This document shows positions 8,464 through 17,366 of a stretch of DNA of 47,955 bases, one piece after another. Every line of letters starts with the position of its first letter. The stretch's first letter is position 1. The notes below the pieces were generated by a model that worked only from the letters and a program-made list of their open reading frames with translations, had not been told where the DNA came from and did not search any database. The stretch comes from Akkermansiaceae bacterium (lineage in GTDB: Bacteria; Verrucomicrobiota; Verrucomicrobiia; Verrucomicrobiales; Akkermansiaceae): positions 1 to 47,955 of the forward strand of contig JAPKDJ010000028.1 in the NCBI GenBank assembly GCA_026421245.1. The letters run 5' to 3'. A program made the position numbers and the translations under genes.

Positions 8464-8902
8464 TTCGCATCAGACGATGCGCGTCATGAAATTGCTTTGC
8501 GCTAGGCTTTCCTTTTGGAAGGTAGGGTTTCAATGGGTTTAATTTGCAACTTTGATTCGTAACTTTGGATTTTTTTTCGCGCTCAAGGAAATCCTGAATT
8601 TTGAGTTTATGAACTTTTCCGATTAGCTCCTGATCGACTAGTTCGTTATGGATCAGTTGAATTTCCCAATACAAATCTAAATCGTGAGTTGAGCTTATCA
8701 TCATCGGTGGTAATAAGTTATTATAGATGCTATCAAAATAGACTTCTTTTGGGAACCAACGCTCCACTGAATCACCTGCGGCAATGAAATTAAGGTGCTT
8801 TTCGTAAAGCAGTAATCCTTGGACTGGATTTGAAAAGGAAACTGTGCGCCTGTCGGATCCATGTCCCTCGACGCGTTGGCCTTTTTCTTGATTGCAGGCC
8901 AC
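8420..8902 (-). CDS. Unknown protein upstream of the P-loop gene; real start unclear
   Basis: A 160-residue open frame from GTG at 8902, of unknown function. The middle looks like real protein (GHGSDRRTVSFSNP, VERWFPKEVYFDSIYNN, DLDLYWEIQLIHNEL). The same frame is open for 35 codons more (to 9007) and also reads as protein-like (LVCRAGDLFHGKSRIDLKK), but contains no ATG, GTG or TTG; only ATT (8998) and CTG (8974) could start there. The frame ends upstream at the TAA that closes the membrane-protein gene, in the same register. The final residues overlap the P-loop gene. It may be one piece of a broken or recoded larger gene. Confidence 0.5.
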   Translation of the reverse strand: MACNQEKGQRVEGHGSDRRTVSFSNPVQGLLLYEKHLNFIAAGDSVERWFPKEVYFDSIYNNLLPPMMISSTHDLDLYWEIQLIHNELVDQELIGKVHKLKIQDFLEREKKSKVTNQSCKLNPLKPYLPKGKPSAKQFHDAHRLMRIAFRQVEVGRFLWP

Positions 8903-9007
8903 GACTCGAAGTTTAATCTTTTTAAGATCGATTCGCGATTTCCCATGAAATAAGTCACCGGCCCGGCAGACCAGTCCCGGGACAAGACCACCGGCAATAG
9001 GACGTTT

Positions 9008-9259
9008 TTAGAGATGCATGTATTTTCGTAACTGCTCCTTCATAAGCATCCAGATTATCGCTCCCACGGTACCGCTAGTCATGAGTGCTGCGAAGACTGG
9101 ACTTTGAGGGTCTCCATCACTATCGATGCGGGACATCACATATTGCTGGCCCTCGAGGCAAAATTGATCGTGGACTCCGACGATGTTGATAATGGTCACC
9201 ACCACTATGCCAATTAGCATCAATCCTAGAGTGATTATTTGATTGTGGAAGGGGATCAC
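9008..9259 (-). CDS. Small two-helix membrane protein
   Basis: An 83-residue protein from GTG at 9259 with two hydrophobic segments, about residues 9-29 (IITLGLMLIGIVVVTIINIV) and 57-74 (FAALMTSGTVGAIIWML), joined by an acidic loop with SRIDSDGDPQS. No family was recognised. The frame stays open upstream for more than 20 codons with no usual start codon, so the true start is uncertain. Its TAA stop is followed in the same frame by the unknown 8420-8902 coding stretch. This, and the shared strand, suggest the three small genes belong together. Confidence 0.5.
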   Translation of the reverse strand: MIPFHNQIITLGLMLIGIVVVTIINIVGVHDQFCLEGQQYVMSRIDSDGDPQSPVFAALMTSGTVGAIIWMLMKEQLRKYMHL

Positions 9260-9457
9260 TTTCAGATTTTCACGAAAACTGAAGATGTCTTTTGGTTCGA
9301 TCAGATTGGCGGCAAGTCTCTGACTTGTGGAGCACGTTGGGAAAAAGGTTTTTCGAGACGATAAATTATTTCCGGTATGTGTTTCGCCTTACCTCGGCCA
9401 TTCAAGAATGGCTTCGAGCACGACTGCTAGGAATTTGCTTTTGGACTGGTGTTTTGA

Positions 9458-9488
9458 CAAGTGGCTCCAGTGATTAATTGGCCACTTG
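9458..9488 (-). terminator. Hairpin after the PEP-binding gene
   Basis: CAAGTGGC (9458-9465) and GCCACTTG (9481-9488) are perfect eight-base arms with a 15-base loop, beginning 11 bases after the stop codon of the minus-strand gene. No T-run follows on the minus strand, so termination would need a factor. Confidence 0.4.
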
Positions 9489-9499
9489 GGCGAGGCACT

Positions 9500-11782
9500 T
9501 TAATCGACCCAGGGCCGAGCCTGTTTGATGACGATTTTGCCAGCAGCGGTGATTTTGAATTCGATCTCCATGGCGAAGGCGGAATTGCCTCGATATAACG
9601 ATCTGAATCGGTTGTGGAGTGTGGCCATGTAGCCTCTGAGTTGCAGCGCTTGTTCGCGGGACATCACCGTCTCGCCCTCGGTGATCAAGTTCGAATGGCG
9701 GATGTATTGGATCTCGAATGCGTTGTCGAAGGTGAGGTTGGCAATGGTGAACTCGTCGGGGAGCGAGCCGGGTTCGGGATTCGTGATGAGGTTCTCTCCG
9801 ACTTGCACATTCATGTAGTGCCCATCCCAGCCCGCACCGGGTAGATAAGGGTTCTTGGTGACTCCGACTCCGTTGGCCTCTTCGGCCGAGTAGTTCGGGT
9901 GGATGAGGATCCCCATCGCTGCCGAGGCGTGGTCGACTCGCCAGAACTCGCGCTCCTCGAAGGCGCGGTAGGTCCAGAGGCCGGCCCAGACCTGCTTGGC
10001 CGATTTCGCAAAATGCCCCTCGTCAGGATGATGGGAATAGGACTCGTAGAGGCCGGCGCCATTGAAGCCCTCGAGGTCTTCGTTGTTGGTGCTCGAACGG
10101 AAGCGGATCGAGAGGCTGGCGGGGAAGGTCTCCTGGATATCGCTGAGGGCGGTGCTCATCCAGTAGGGGAGAACGCCGTATTTCGTGATACGTTTGCGGA
10201 ATGCCTTGAGCGCGGCCTCCCGGGTGGCCGGATCGGTCTGGAACTCGGGATCGGCCATCATGGCTTCAGACTCGGAGTAGAAGCCATTAAACTTCATGAA
10301 CTCGTCGTAGAAATAGAATGGAACGGCGAAGCCCTCCGGGGTGACCGCAGGCAAAAAGCTTTGCAGCTCGCTGAGGTTGGCGGCTTTCGAGCCGAAGGCT
10401 GTTCCATCCTCGAAGCCGATTGCCGACAGCGGCTCAATCGTTGTGCGGGTGAGGTCGGGAATCGGCGTCTGTGTGACATCGGGTCGTTTCGCCTCGAGAT
10501 AGTTATCAACGTCGGCTTGGCTGGCGGGCTCCATGACAAATCCGTCTGAGGTGATCTCGAGCCGGACGTTCTGGCCGAGCAGCGGCGCGATATCGGGGTG
10601 GGTCGATGCACCGAGAACAAAGGCGTTCGGGGTGTCATTTTGCTTGGCCTTGAGGTTGATGTGGGAGAGCGGGGTCTGCGGAGTTTCGGTGATGATACCA
10701 GCGACATGAGTGATATCGTTGGGGATGGTCTGCAGGATGACGATGTCGCGCACCGAGAGGGTCTCCGTTCCGGAGAACAGGCGGAGCCGTCCGTAAGATT
10801 CACCGGGGTTCAGCGCTGAGTAGGTGACGTTGCCAAACAACTCTTCGGCGAAGATCGTTCTGATATTGGTTTGCGCATATTCCGATGCTTCCGACTGGAG
10901 AACTGCCCGTTGGGTTTCGCTTGCCGGATGATAGGCGATGTTGCCATCGAGAAACGGCATTCCCGCAGTGATCAGGCTGTGAGCTTTCTCGACAAAGCGA
11001 AAGGCCACCGGATCGGTTGGCCAGAACTCGAAGGTGTAGATTCCCTGGCTCCCCCCTCCATCGAGGTAGTTGTCGTGGGCGACGATGCTGCCAGCGAGAT
11101 TTTTGCGGTTCGTGTTGGTGAAATAGGTGTCGGCAGAGAAAGCGCTATTGTTGCGGTATCTGCCCACTCCGATGGCAAAGCTCGAGTGGTAGGTGTGGGT
11201 CTTGCTATTGACGAAGTAGAGTTCCGGCGAATTTGTATGGACTCCGAAGATAACGAATTTCACCTCACGGATGTTCTGGGCTCCTGGAAAATTGTCTCGA
11301 TGGGAAAGTGACTCATAGCTGGCTCGGTCTGGAAGCTGCGTGGCGCCGTTTCTCGCAGTGATGACTGGCGCGGGGTTCAGCGGGTTGTGGGTTCCGGGCG
11401 ACGCGAGCTCGGCAATGTCGTCGATTCCGTCGCGATCCGTATCAACTGGCGATGCGACGTCATGCAGGACGGTTCGCATGAATCCGGAGTGGACGAACGG
11501 AGCGTTGTCGCGAACTTCGACCGGGGTTGCCGCGCCTCGCACGATAGCGATCGACTTCCATGGCCCGGTTAGGGACTGGCTGCGCTGGACGATGGCATAG
11601 CGGCTCTCGGGGAGGTCCAAGGTGAGCTTCAGGACACCGCCGAGGCTTTCATCGACAGAGGTGATGGGCGATGCCGAGTCGTCAGCGTATAGCCCAACTC
11701 CCAGCAGGCCGAAGGGGAGGATGGCGGTGGCGAGAAACCGACTGTGAAGGGGAGACATAAGTCTTACTATATACGAATTCAT
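9500..11782 (-). CDS. Exported PEP/pyruvate-binding (PPDK-N-like) protein
   Basis: About 760 residues from the ATG at 11782. A second ATG at 11758 (MSPLHSRF) gives an even tidier signal peptide ending GLYA. The N-terminal half is a beta-rich region with a calcium-type motif (DTDRDGIDDIAEL). The C-terminal 300 residues resemble the ATP- and PEP-binding domain of phosphoenolpyruvate synthase and pyruvate phosphate dikinase: SAIGFEDGTAFGSKAANLSEL, VPFYFYDEFM, SLSIRFRSSTNNEDLEGFNGAGLY, and a final IVIKQARPWVD. The swivelling phospho-His and PEP-barrel domains are absent, so it is not a whole PEP synthase. ATP-using chemistry outside the cytoplasm would be unusual. It lies 25 bases after the CotH gene and is probably in one operon with it. 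GC-rich like that gene. Confidence 0.75.
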   Translation of the reverse strand: MNSYIVRLMSPLHSRFLATAILPFGLLGVGLYADDSASPITSVDESLGGVLKLTLDLPESRYAIVQRSQSLTGPWKSIAIVRGAATPVEVRDNAPFVHSGFMRTVLHDVASPVDTDRDGIDDIAELASPGTHNPLNPAPVITARNGATQLPDRASYESLSHRDNFPGAQNIREVKFVIFGVHTNSPELYFVNSKTHTYHSSFAIGVGRYRNNSAFSADTYFTNTNRKNLAGSIVAHDNYLDGGGSQGIYTFEFWPTDPVAFRFVEKAHSLITAGMPFLDGNIAYHPASETQRAVLQSEASEYAQTNIRTIFAEELFGNVTYSALNPGESYGRLRLFSGTETLSVRDIVILQTIPNDITHVAGIITETPQTPLSHINLKAKQNDTPNAFVLGASTHPDIAPLLGQNVRLEITSDGFVMEPASQADVDNYLEAKRPDVTQTPIPDLTRTTIEPLSAIGFEDGTAFGSKAANLSELQSFLPAVTPEGFAVPFYFYDEFMKFNGFYSESEAMMADPEFQTDPATREAALKAFRKRITKYGVLPYWMSTALSDIQETFPASLSIRFRSSTNNEDLEGFNGAGLYESYSHHPDEGHFAKSAKQVWAGLWTYRAFEEREFWRVDHASAAMGILIHPNYSAEEANGVGVTKNPYLPGAGWDGHYMNVQVGENLITNPEPGSLPDEFTIANLTFDNAFEIQYIRHSNLITEGETVMSREQALQLRGYMATLHNRFRSLYRGNSAFAMEIEFKITAAGKIVIKQARPWVD

Positions 11783-11807
11783 TGTCTGTGCGAGTAGTTT
11801 TGATCGG

Positions 11808-14800
11808 CTATGGCCTCTGCTTGGCGCGGGCACGGATGTAAATTTGCGATGCGGAATCCACCGCTTGTGTGGAGCGGAACGTGAGGGTTGATGTCCCGTC
11901 GCGGTTGGCGGTCTCCTCGACCAGTAGCAACGCTGCTGGGCCGGATTGCCAGTTGATCAGATCGGAGGAGATCTCGGCGCTGATGATCATGTCTTCGGCG
12001 GCGAGATCTCGCTGGATTCTGATGAGAAGGTAGTCGGCGATGGCGCCTCCGACCTCCAACGGCTCCACTGATACCTTCGGGTAGGCAGCAGCTGAGGGAT
12101 CGCCGTCGTCTCCGCCGAGAGCATGCTCGAGCAGGGCGTCGAGGCCGTCGTGGTCATCGTCCATTCCAGCAACACCGTCGAACGGTGGCGCGGCGTCAGA
12201 TGATCCTGGGTTGCCTCCCGACGCGGTGCTACTGCGCCAGTTGCTGGCAACAGTGTGGTCGGGTAGACTTTCTGGATTGATCAATACCAACGAGCGATCG
12301 CTGACGTCGGGCGGGGTCGGCCAGGGCAGTTCATCGTCGTAGACGAAATCGCGAATTGCAGTGCCGGCGCCGAATGACAGCTTGAGTCGTTCGCCGCCGT
12401 TGCTGAGGTTGTTCGAGGAGGAGAACTGGTATTCGCCCGCGACTGGTAACGCGTCACCATGTGTCGCTTCGAAAGCGGTGAGGTTTTCGACCACTAACAC
12501 ATACTCGCCGGGGGCGATGCTGGTGATCGCGGATCCGGCGAAGTCGAAATCGATGCCCTTGGTGAAACGGACTTCACTCAGATCGAGAGTCGCCGGGCCG
12601 ACATTTTTGATCTCGATGAACTCCAGTGCCGATCCGCCCTCCGACTTGTACATGATCTCGCTAATCACCAGGCCATTGATGTGAGCGCTGAGATCCGGTG
12701 TCGACGTGACGAACTCGACTGGTTCCGACCAGTGACTCCAACGACCGTCGATGCCTTGGTGGCGCACGCGTGCGCGGTATTGACTCCCTTCTTTGACGGC
12801 GATCGGCGGGAAGTTGAAGCTGTTGGAGAACGTTTCCAAAATGCCGCTCGCCCAGAAGGTATCGGCTTCGTAACGCCAGGGCTCTGCCGCCACGTAGTTC
12901 ATGCTATCGGGATTGTAGATCTCGCCGATCCGCCATTGCATCGTCGCGAAGCCAGAGTCGCCACTGCCCGCGGCGAAATCGCTGCAGCTGAAGCTCATGC
13001 CATTGGTTGGGAAGTCCGCCGTCCCGGTGTATTGGATCGTTGGGGTGACGGGGATCCGTGTATCGTCGGACATTGCCGCGAGCCGCTCGCCGCCGAAACC
13101 GGTCGGGACGATGAAACTTTTGATCGAATCCACCATCCCTGGGAAATCGGCGCTGCTCAGTGTCCTGCTGTGCTGCGGGAAGCGCGTCGAGGTATAGGGG
13201 TTCATGAAGAACAGCATCCCCTCATTGCCGCCGCTGCCCTCGATCTTCGTCGAGCGCGGATCCTGATTCCAACGTGCCGCATCCAACTCGGCCCATCCGG
13301 TTGCGCCACCGGTGCTGCCGAGCGTCGCGACCAACTCGTTGACCAGCGTCCACCCCTGGTCGTCATTGAGCAGCAGGTCGCGCAACTCGCGGGCGCGGTT
13401 TTGGAAACGGATTGCCAACTCCGGGTGGGTCAGACTTTTTCGGAACTGTTCGAGCGGCGCTGTCGTGGTCTCCACCCCGTCCGGCCCCCAGCGGTCGAAC
13501 GCCTCATACAGCAAGTCGACATCCCAGGGGATCACCGTCCACTTTCCGGTGACCGGGTTGTGGTAGAGGTTCGAGTTCTCTCGGTCGCGCAGGTCCGAGT
13601 GGTTGAGCGCCTCGACCACCGAGCGGTAGGAGAAATAGCTGTCGAGGTCGATGTTCGCCTCCCACCAGGAAACCGGCTCGACGGGGTCGCGGTTGTAACC
13701 ATCGTCGCTGGTGCCGGTGAAGGCGAACAGGTCGCGGCGGTCGTGCGGCTGCCCGGCGGTCTTGTTGATGATCGTGCTGCTGTTGAAGTGCATGTTGAAG
13801 GTGTTGCCGTCTGGCAGCCCGCGCTCATCGAGGAAGCGGCGATCCGCGTGGTCGATTGCTAGGAAGAGCCCCCAGTTGTCGCCGTCGAACTGGTCTGCTG
13901 GATCCTGCTCGGCGGAGCCGTCGATGACGCGCAAATGGAAGTAATTGGCATTGCGCGAGACGATTCCCGCTCTTTCCCAGAAGCGGAAGGCGAGCGCCTC
14001 GTCGAGGCCGGCCGCGCCGCGGTTTGCAGGGTTCCACGGACTTGCTAGAGCACTCCAGTTCAAGGTGCGCACCTTCTCCCTGTAGGCCTTGCGATAGTCG
14101 TCGCGCCCCTTGAAATAATGGCCGCGGTTGAAGCGCAGTTTCCATTTGTTCTTACCGGTGTTGTAGGCCGAATCGGCACCGCGGATGCGATAGTGGATGT
14201 GGTCATAGACCACTCCGTCGTAGACCAGCGTGCCCTCCCAGCGGTAGATATCGTCGTTGAACGCCGGGTTGTATTGGCAGTTGCTGACATCGTCGGCGTC
14301 GGAGATGAGGTGGTAGATGGGGAGCGAGTTCATCTGCGCTTCATCGAAGTTGATGGTCTCGGTCTGCCCAGGGATGTAAGCGCCTTGCCAGCTGGGGGCA
14401 CCATTGTAGGTGAAGTAGGCGAAGTTGCCCGACGGGTCGTCGCTGTAGGGAACCGTCACGGCGGTCGAGATGTTGTCGGTGGCGGTGATACGGTAGCGGG
14501 TGAGGCGCCGGTGCATCTGCAGGGGCCCTGGGACGGTGACCGTGAAGATCGAGTCGCCGGCCACCTGATCACCTCCAAGGCCGTTATCGACCATGGCGAT
14601 CGTAGTCCACTGGGTGTTGTAAGCAAAGTCTGTCATCCGGATGTAGCTGCCCGGCTCGACCTGCTGGTATTCGAGATTCACGCTGGAAACTCCATCCGGA
14701 TCGGTGATCTTGGCGGTGACTAGGACAATCTGCCCCGCCGTCGGTTGCTGCGGCGAGTGGGAGACCTGCCTTACCTGAGGTGCCGCGTCCGCAGCGAAGC

Positions 14801-15920
14801 CCGAATTTTTCGCGCCCGGGGTCGGGAGTGCCGGTTGTCCCACACCGCTTGCGGGTCTGATCAGCTGGAGGTCCAAACCGAGATCGCTGCTGCCGACGCG
14901 GGCGTTGAAAAGTTGAATGCTGACCGTGTTGATTCCCTCGACCAAAGAGCCGCTATCTTCGAGCGTTTCTACCATCGAGACGATCTCGGAATAGTTGCTG
15001 GACGCCTCATCGCTGATGGTGGGTTCATCGCCGGTCTGCCCCGGCATGTTCTCGCGATGGACCTCGACCCCGTTGATCCACAGGACGAAACCATCGTCGA
15101 GAAGGAAGCGCAGCTGCAGCGCTGGTGGGATCTCGCCGGGGGCGATGGTGAATTCGTTGCGCAAGAACAACGAGCGGTAAGAGCTTCGCATCCCGCTGAC
15201 TGGGGTCTTAAAAAGCATGTCTCCGACATTCCCGAATCCAATCGGAAAGGTCGCGGGATTCCAGCTATCGTCCTCGACAAAATGGGTTTCGCGCCAGTCA
15301 CCAATCGGCGCCGAGGCCTCGCTGGTCCCGGGCCGCCACCGCCAGCCTGTTCCCGCGCCCGGCAGGACGAAGCGCTCCGGGAGGAAGTCCGGCGGTACCG
15401 CGCTGCGCCATGATCCGCCGAGGTTGTTGTCGAGTGAGGGGTGGATCAGTTCCATCGACTGCCCACCTCCACCTGCTGCGATCGGCCAGGGGAACGAGGT
15501 CCCATAGTCGACGCGGTCGATCTCTGCGCCGAGCTCGTCTAAGAGGAGAATGGGTTCACCATCATTGGAAAGTTTGCCCTCCCAGGGGCCGAGCGCCGGC
15601 ACACCGTATTCGGCGAGCAGCGCCGCCGGATCTGCCGCCACGACAAGGTAGGCGCCGACCGCCAGATCCTGTTTTGGGAAAGTGAAAGTGACCGCGTCCG
15701 CAAGCTGCCATCCCCCCAGCTCAACCGGAGTCGCTCCGTTGTTGTGAATCTCGATGAACTCAGTGGCGAATTCGTCGTCGGGTTGGTAGTGGATTTCGTT
15801 GATGACGAGGTCTTCGGAGGCCGCCCCTACGACACCACAAATCGCGAGCCCGCACAGACTGAAGATGAAAGGAAACTTAATCGGACGAGACACAAGTATT
15901 GGGGGATAAAAGAGGTTCAT
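11808..15920 (-). CDS. Exported lamin-tail / CotH-kinase protein
   Basis: About 1370 residues. The ATG at 15920 is chosen over the GTG at 15935 because it starts a clean signal peptide ending VVGAA. Order (numbered from the ATG): lamin-tail domain (about 36-150, VINEIHYQP and FIEIHNNG), a jelly-roll-like region with LWINGVEVHRENMPG, an Ig-like segment, CotH domain (about 535-825), FN3-like region, second lamin-tail domain (about 1120-1230, VISEIMYKS and FIEIKNVG), and a terminal beta-domain. CotH proteins are atypical protein kinases; candidate residues are the lysines of NKWKLRFN and the DRENSNLYH / PWDVDLLY motifs. Lamin-tail domains usually bind surfaces or partners. The substrate is unknown. 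Upstream of the PEP-binding gene in the same direction. Confidence 0.82.
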   Translation of the reverse strand: MNLFYPPILVSRPIKFPFIFSLCGLAICGVVGAASEDLVINEIHYQPDDEFATEFIEIHNNGATPVELGGWQLADAVTFTFPKQDLAVGAYLVVAADPAALLAEYGVPALGPWEGKLSNDGEPILLLDELGAEIDRVDYGTSFPWPIAAGGGGQSMELIHPSLDNNLGGSWRSAVPPDFLPERFVLPGAGTGWRWRPGTSEASAPIGDWRETHFVEDDSWNPATFPIGFGNVGDMLFKTPVSGMRSSYRSLFLRNEFTIAPGEIPPALQLRFLLDDGFVLWINGVEVHRENMPGQTGDEPTISDEASSNYSEIVSMVETLEDSGSLVEGINTVSIQLFNARVGSSDLGLDLQLIRPASGVGQPALPTPGAKNSGFAADAAPQVRQVSHSPQQPTAGQIVLVTAKITDPDGVSSVNLEYQQVEPGSYIRMTDFAYNTQWTTIAMVDNGLGGDQVAGDSIFTVTVPGPLQMHRRLTRYRITATDNISTAVTVPYSDDPSGNFAYFTYNGAPSWQGAYIPGQTETINFDEAQMNSLPIYHLISDADDVSNCQYNPAFNDDIYRWEGTLVYDGVVYDHIHYRIRGADSAYNTGKNKWKLRFNRGHYFKGRDDYRKAYREKVRTLNWSALASPWNPANRGAAGLDEALAFRFWERAGIVSRNANYFHLRVIDGSAEQDPADQFDGDNWGLFLAIDHADRRFLDERGLPDGNTFNMHFNSSTIINKTAGQPHDRRDLFAFTGTSDDGYNRDPVEPVSWWEANIDLDSYFSYRSVVEALNHSDLRDRENSNLYHNPVTGKWTVIPWDVDLLYEAFDRWGPDGVETTTAPLEQFRKSLTHPELAIRFQNRARELRDLLLNDDQGWTLVNELVATLGSTGGATGWAELDAARWNQDPRSTKIEGSGGNEGMLFFMNPYTSTRFPQHSRTLSSADFPGMVDSIKSFIVPTGFGGERLAAMSDDTRIPVTPTIQYTGTADFPTNGMSFSCSDFAAGSGDSGFATMQWRIGEIYNPDSMNYVAAEPWRYEADTFWASGILETFSNSFNFPPIAVKEGSQYRARVRHQGIDGRWSHWSEPVEFVTSTPDLSAHINGLVISEIMYKSEGGSALEFIEIKNVGPATLDLSEVRFTKGIDFDFAGSAITSIAPGEYVLVVENLTAFEATHGDALPVAGEYQFSSSNNLSNGGERLKLSFGAGTAIRDFVYDDELPWPTPPDVSDRSLVLINPESLPDHTVASNWRSSTASGGNPGSSDAAPPFDGVAGMDDDHDGLDALLEHALGGDDGDPSAAAYPKVSVEPLEVGGAIADYLLIRIQRDLAAEDMIISAEISSDLINWQSGPAALLLVEETANRDGTSTLTFRSTQAVDSASQIYIRARAKQRP

Positions 15921-16244
15921 CCGAGGTGAGATCACAAATCGGTGTGATTTGCAAACAGGCTATCTGTTTTCTGCCACCATTGCAATAGGAAGCTTGTGCG
16001 AACTCTTATTAAATTTGCTGTTCTACCATGGTCAAGGTTGACCCGAGTTGCTCGGGATTGCCGAGGCGATCTGGGTTGAAGGGGCAAAAACATTAATATT
16101 CTCTTCTGCGGGGTTGGCCTCGCTTATGCCGGACGCGCCAGTTGCTAGGAATTATGATCTGAGAATCCCATTCCGCTTTTTTGCGTTGCCCCCAATTTCA
16201 GTATCCACAGGTAAGGAACTTTGATTCAAATCCGTAAAAAGATG
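15921..16244. other. Intergenic region between NOS and CotH genes
   Basis: About 320 bases with no credible gene. It contains a small tight hairpin CCCGAG-TTG-CTCGGG at 16042-16056 without a T-run. It should hold the promoter of the minus-strand CotH/PEP-binding pair, but no confident -35/-10 pair was seen. Confidence 0.5.
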
Positions 16245-17366
16245 CTATAAACTTTTTTTTAGTGCCTCACGCCCACTTTGCGTCAACCAAGGTGATACCT
16301 GATAGAGGAAATTAGGAAACTCGACCTTTGGTTCGAAACTTCGCGAGAATATCGGACTGGCCGCGCCAGATATCGGCGGCACTAGCCAAGCCCAATCACC
16401 CCGGACTGTACGATTACTGCGATTTTCTTTTTTACAGAAACCTAGAAACTCAGAGCTCACAGTATGATGATCCACGATGCGATATCTCTCCTTTTCAAAG
16501 GACCAGAGCACAGCTTCATTCAAAGCGATCAATGCGTGATCAACCCAATGACGAGATTTCTTGCTTGAGTCGATTCCCATTGCAGAGGCGATCTGTGGCA
16601 ATTGATTGTAACGGTTTTTATCTGAGAAATTTCTAGCTGCGATCTCTGTCGATACATAAAATCCGCTAAATGGCGCTGCTGGGTAGAGCGCTTGCTCGGA
16701 GGCAAAAATCATATCCGATACTATCGGGGTGGTATACCAGCGTAGGCCCAAGGACTCTATTTTCGGGTATTTTGGATGGCGAATGGCCACTTCTGCAACT
16801 GCCTCTTCAGGAAGTGGGCGTAGGTGGAGCCTGCCCCCATATTGCAGTATAATGGGCAATATATCGAAACGCGTGCGCTGGCTAGGCGGCGGCCACCCTA
16901 AATCAATTGCGATTTGAGTAAGTTGACAATTCGACGGATCGCCTAAAATCGTGCCGTCTGCAGCGAGGTAGCCAGCGTAGCGGATCAGTTGGTGGTTCCA
17001 AATTCTAACCTCAGCATGAAGCGGATCGAACTCGGGGAATACTGACATGAAGGATTGCGAGGCTCGGCTCTCGGTGCTGAGTCTGAGGAGTTCGAATAAA
17101 GCATGAAAGATATCATCTACACTAGAAGCGCTTCTGGCATCAATCACTTTTAGCGAACGCCAACGAGCTCGACCAATGCAGCGAACGGAATTTCGCCAAG
17201 CCTGCCGAGCATCTTCCTCCAATTCGAGAGAGGGCCCTCTACTTTGCTGTAGAAGCCGATGAAGGTCAGGTGCCTGCCAGCGCTTTTCCACAGATAGATT
17301 TAGTCCCTCAGAGCCAATCGGTTGAGCGGAATAGGGACAACTTTCTTTAGAGATTTCAGGATTCAT
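16245..17366 (-). CDS. nos: Nitric oxide synthase oxygenase (stand-alone)
   Basis: A 373-residue bacterial NOS oxygenase domain, which oxidises L-arginine to citrulline and nitric oxide on a haem-thiolate. The haem ligand is Cys63 in RNSVRCIGRARW. WYTTPIVSDM (210-219), SGFYVSTEIAARNF (234-247) with arginine-binding Glu241, HHTVSSEF (300-307), and GDWAWLVPPISGAASPIF (323-340), where the pterin-binding tryptophan lies, all follow the family order. There is no reductase domain, so electrons must come from other flavoproteins, as in Bacillus. There is no signal peptide, so it acts in the cytoplasm, unlike most neighbours. Length matches bacterial NOS. The ATG at 17366 leaves a normal N-terminal extension. 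It stands alone between two minus-strand units and is less GC-rich than them; horizontal gain is possible. Confidence 0.92.
   Translation of the reverse strand: MNPEISKESCPYSAQPIGSEGLNLSVEKRWQAPDLHRLLQQSRGPSLELEEDARQAWRNSVRCIGRARWRSLKVIDARSASSVDDIFHALFELLRLSTESRASQSFMSVFPEFDPLHAEVRIWNHQLIRYAGYLAADGTILGDPSNCQLTQIAIDLGWPPPSQRTRFDILPIILQYGGRLHLRPLPEEAVAEVAIRHPKYPKIESLGLRWYTTPIVSDMIFASEQALYPAAPFSGFYVSTEIAARNFSDKNRYNQLPQIASAMGIDSSKKSRHWVDHALIALNEAVLWSFEKERYRIVDHHTVSSEFLGFCKKENRSNRTVRGDWAWLVPPISGAASPIFSRSFEPKVEFPNFLYQVSPWLTQSGREALKKSL

Noticed and set aside
8701..8997. A 98-codon minus-strand frame starting at TTG 8997
   Set aside because: The overlapping frame (9007-8420) has more protein-like text and no break, while this frame lacks conserved-looking segments.
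12681..13862. A 393-codon plus-strand frame opposite the CotH gene
   Set aside because: Long antisense frames are expected in GC-rich genes; the minus-strand gene has clear domains here.
16042..16056. Hairpin CCCGAG-TTG-CTCGGG as a terminator
   Set aside because: It has no T-run on either strand and lies about 190 bases past the NOS stop.
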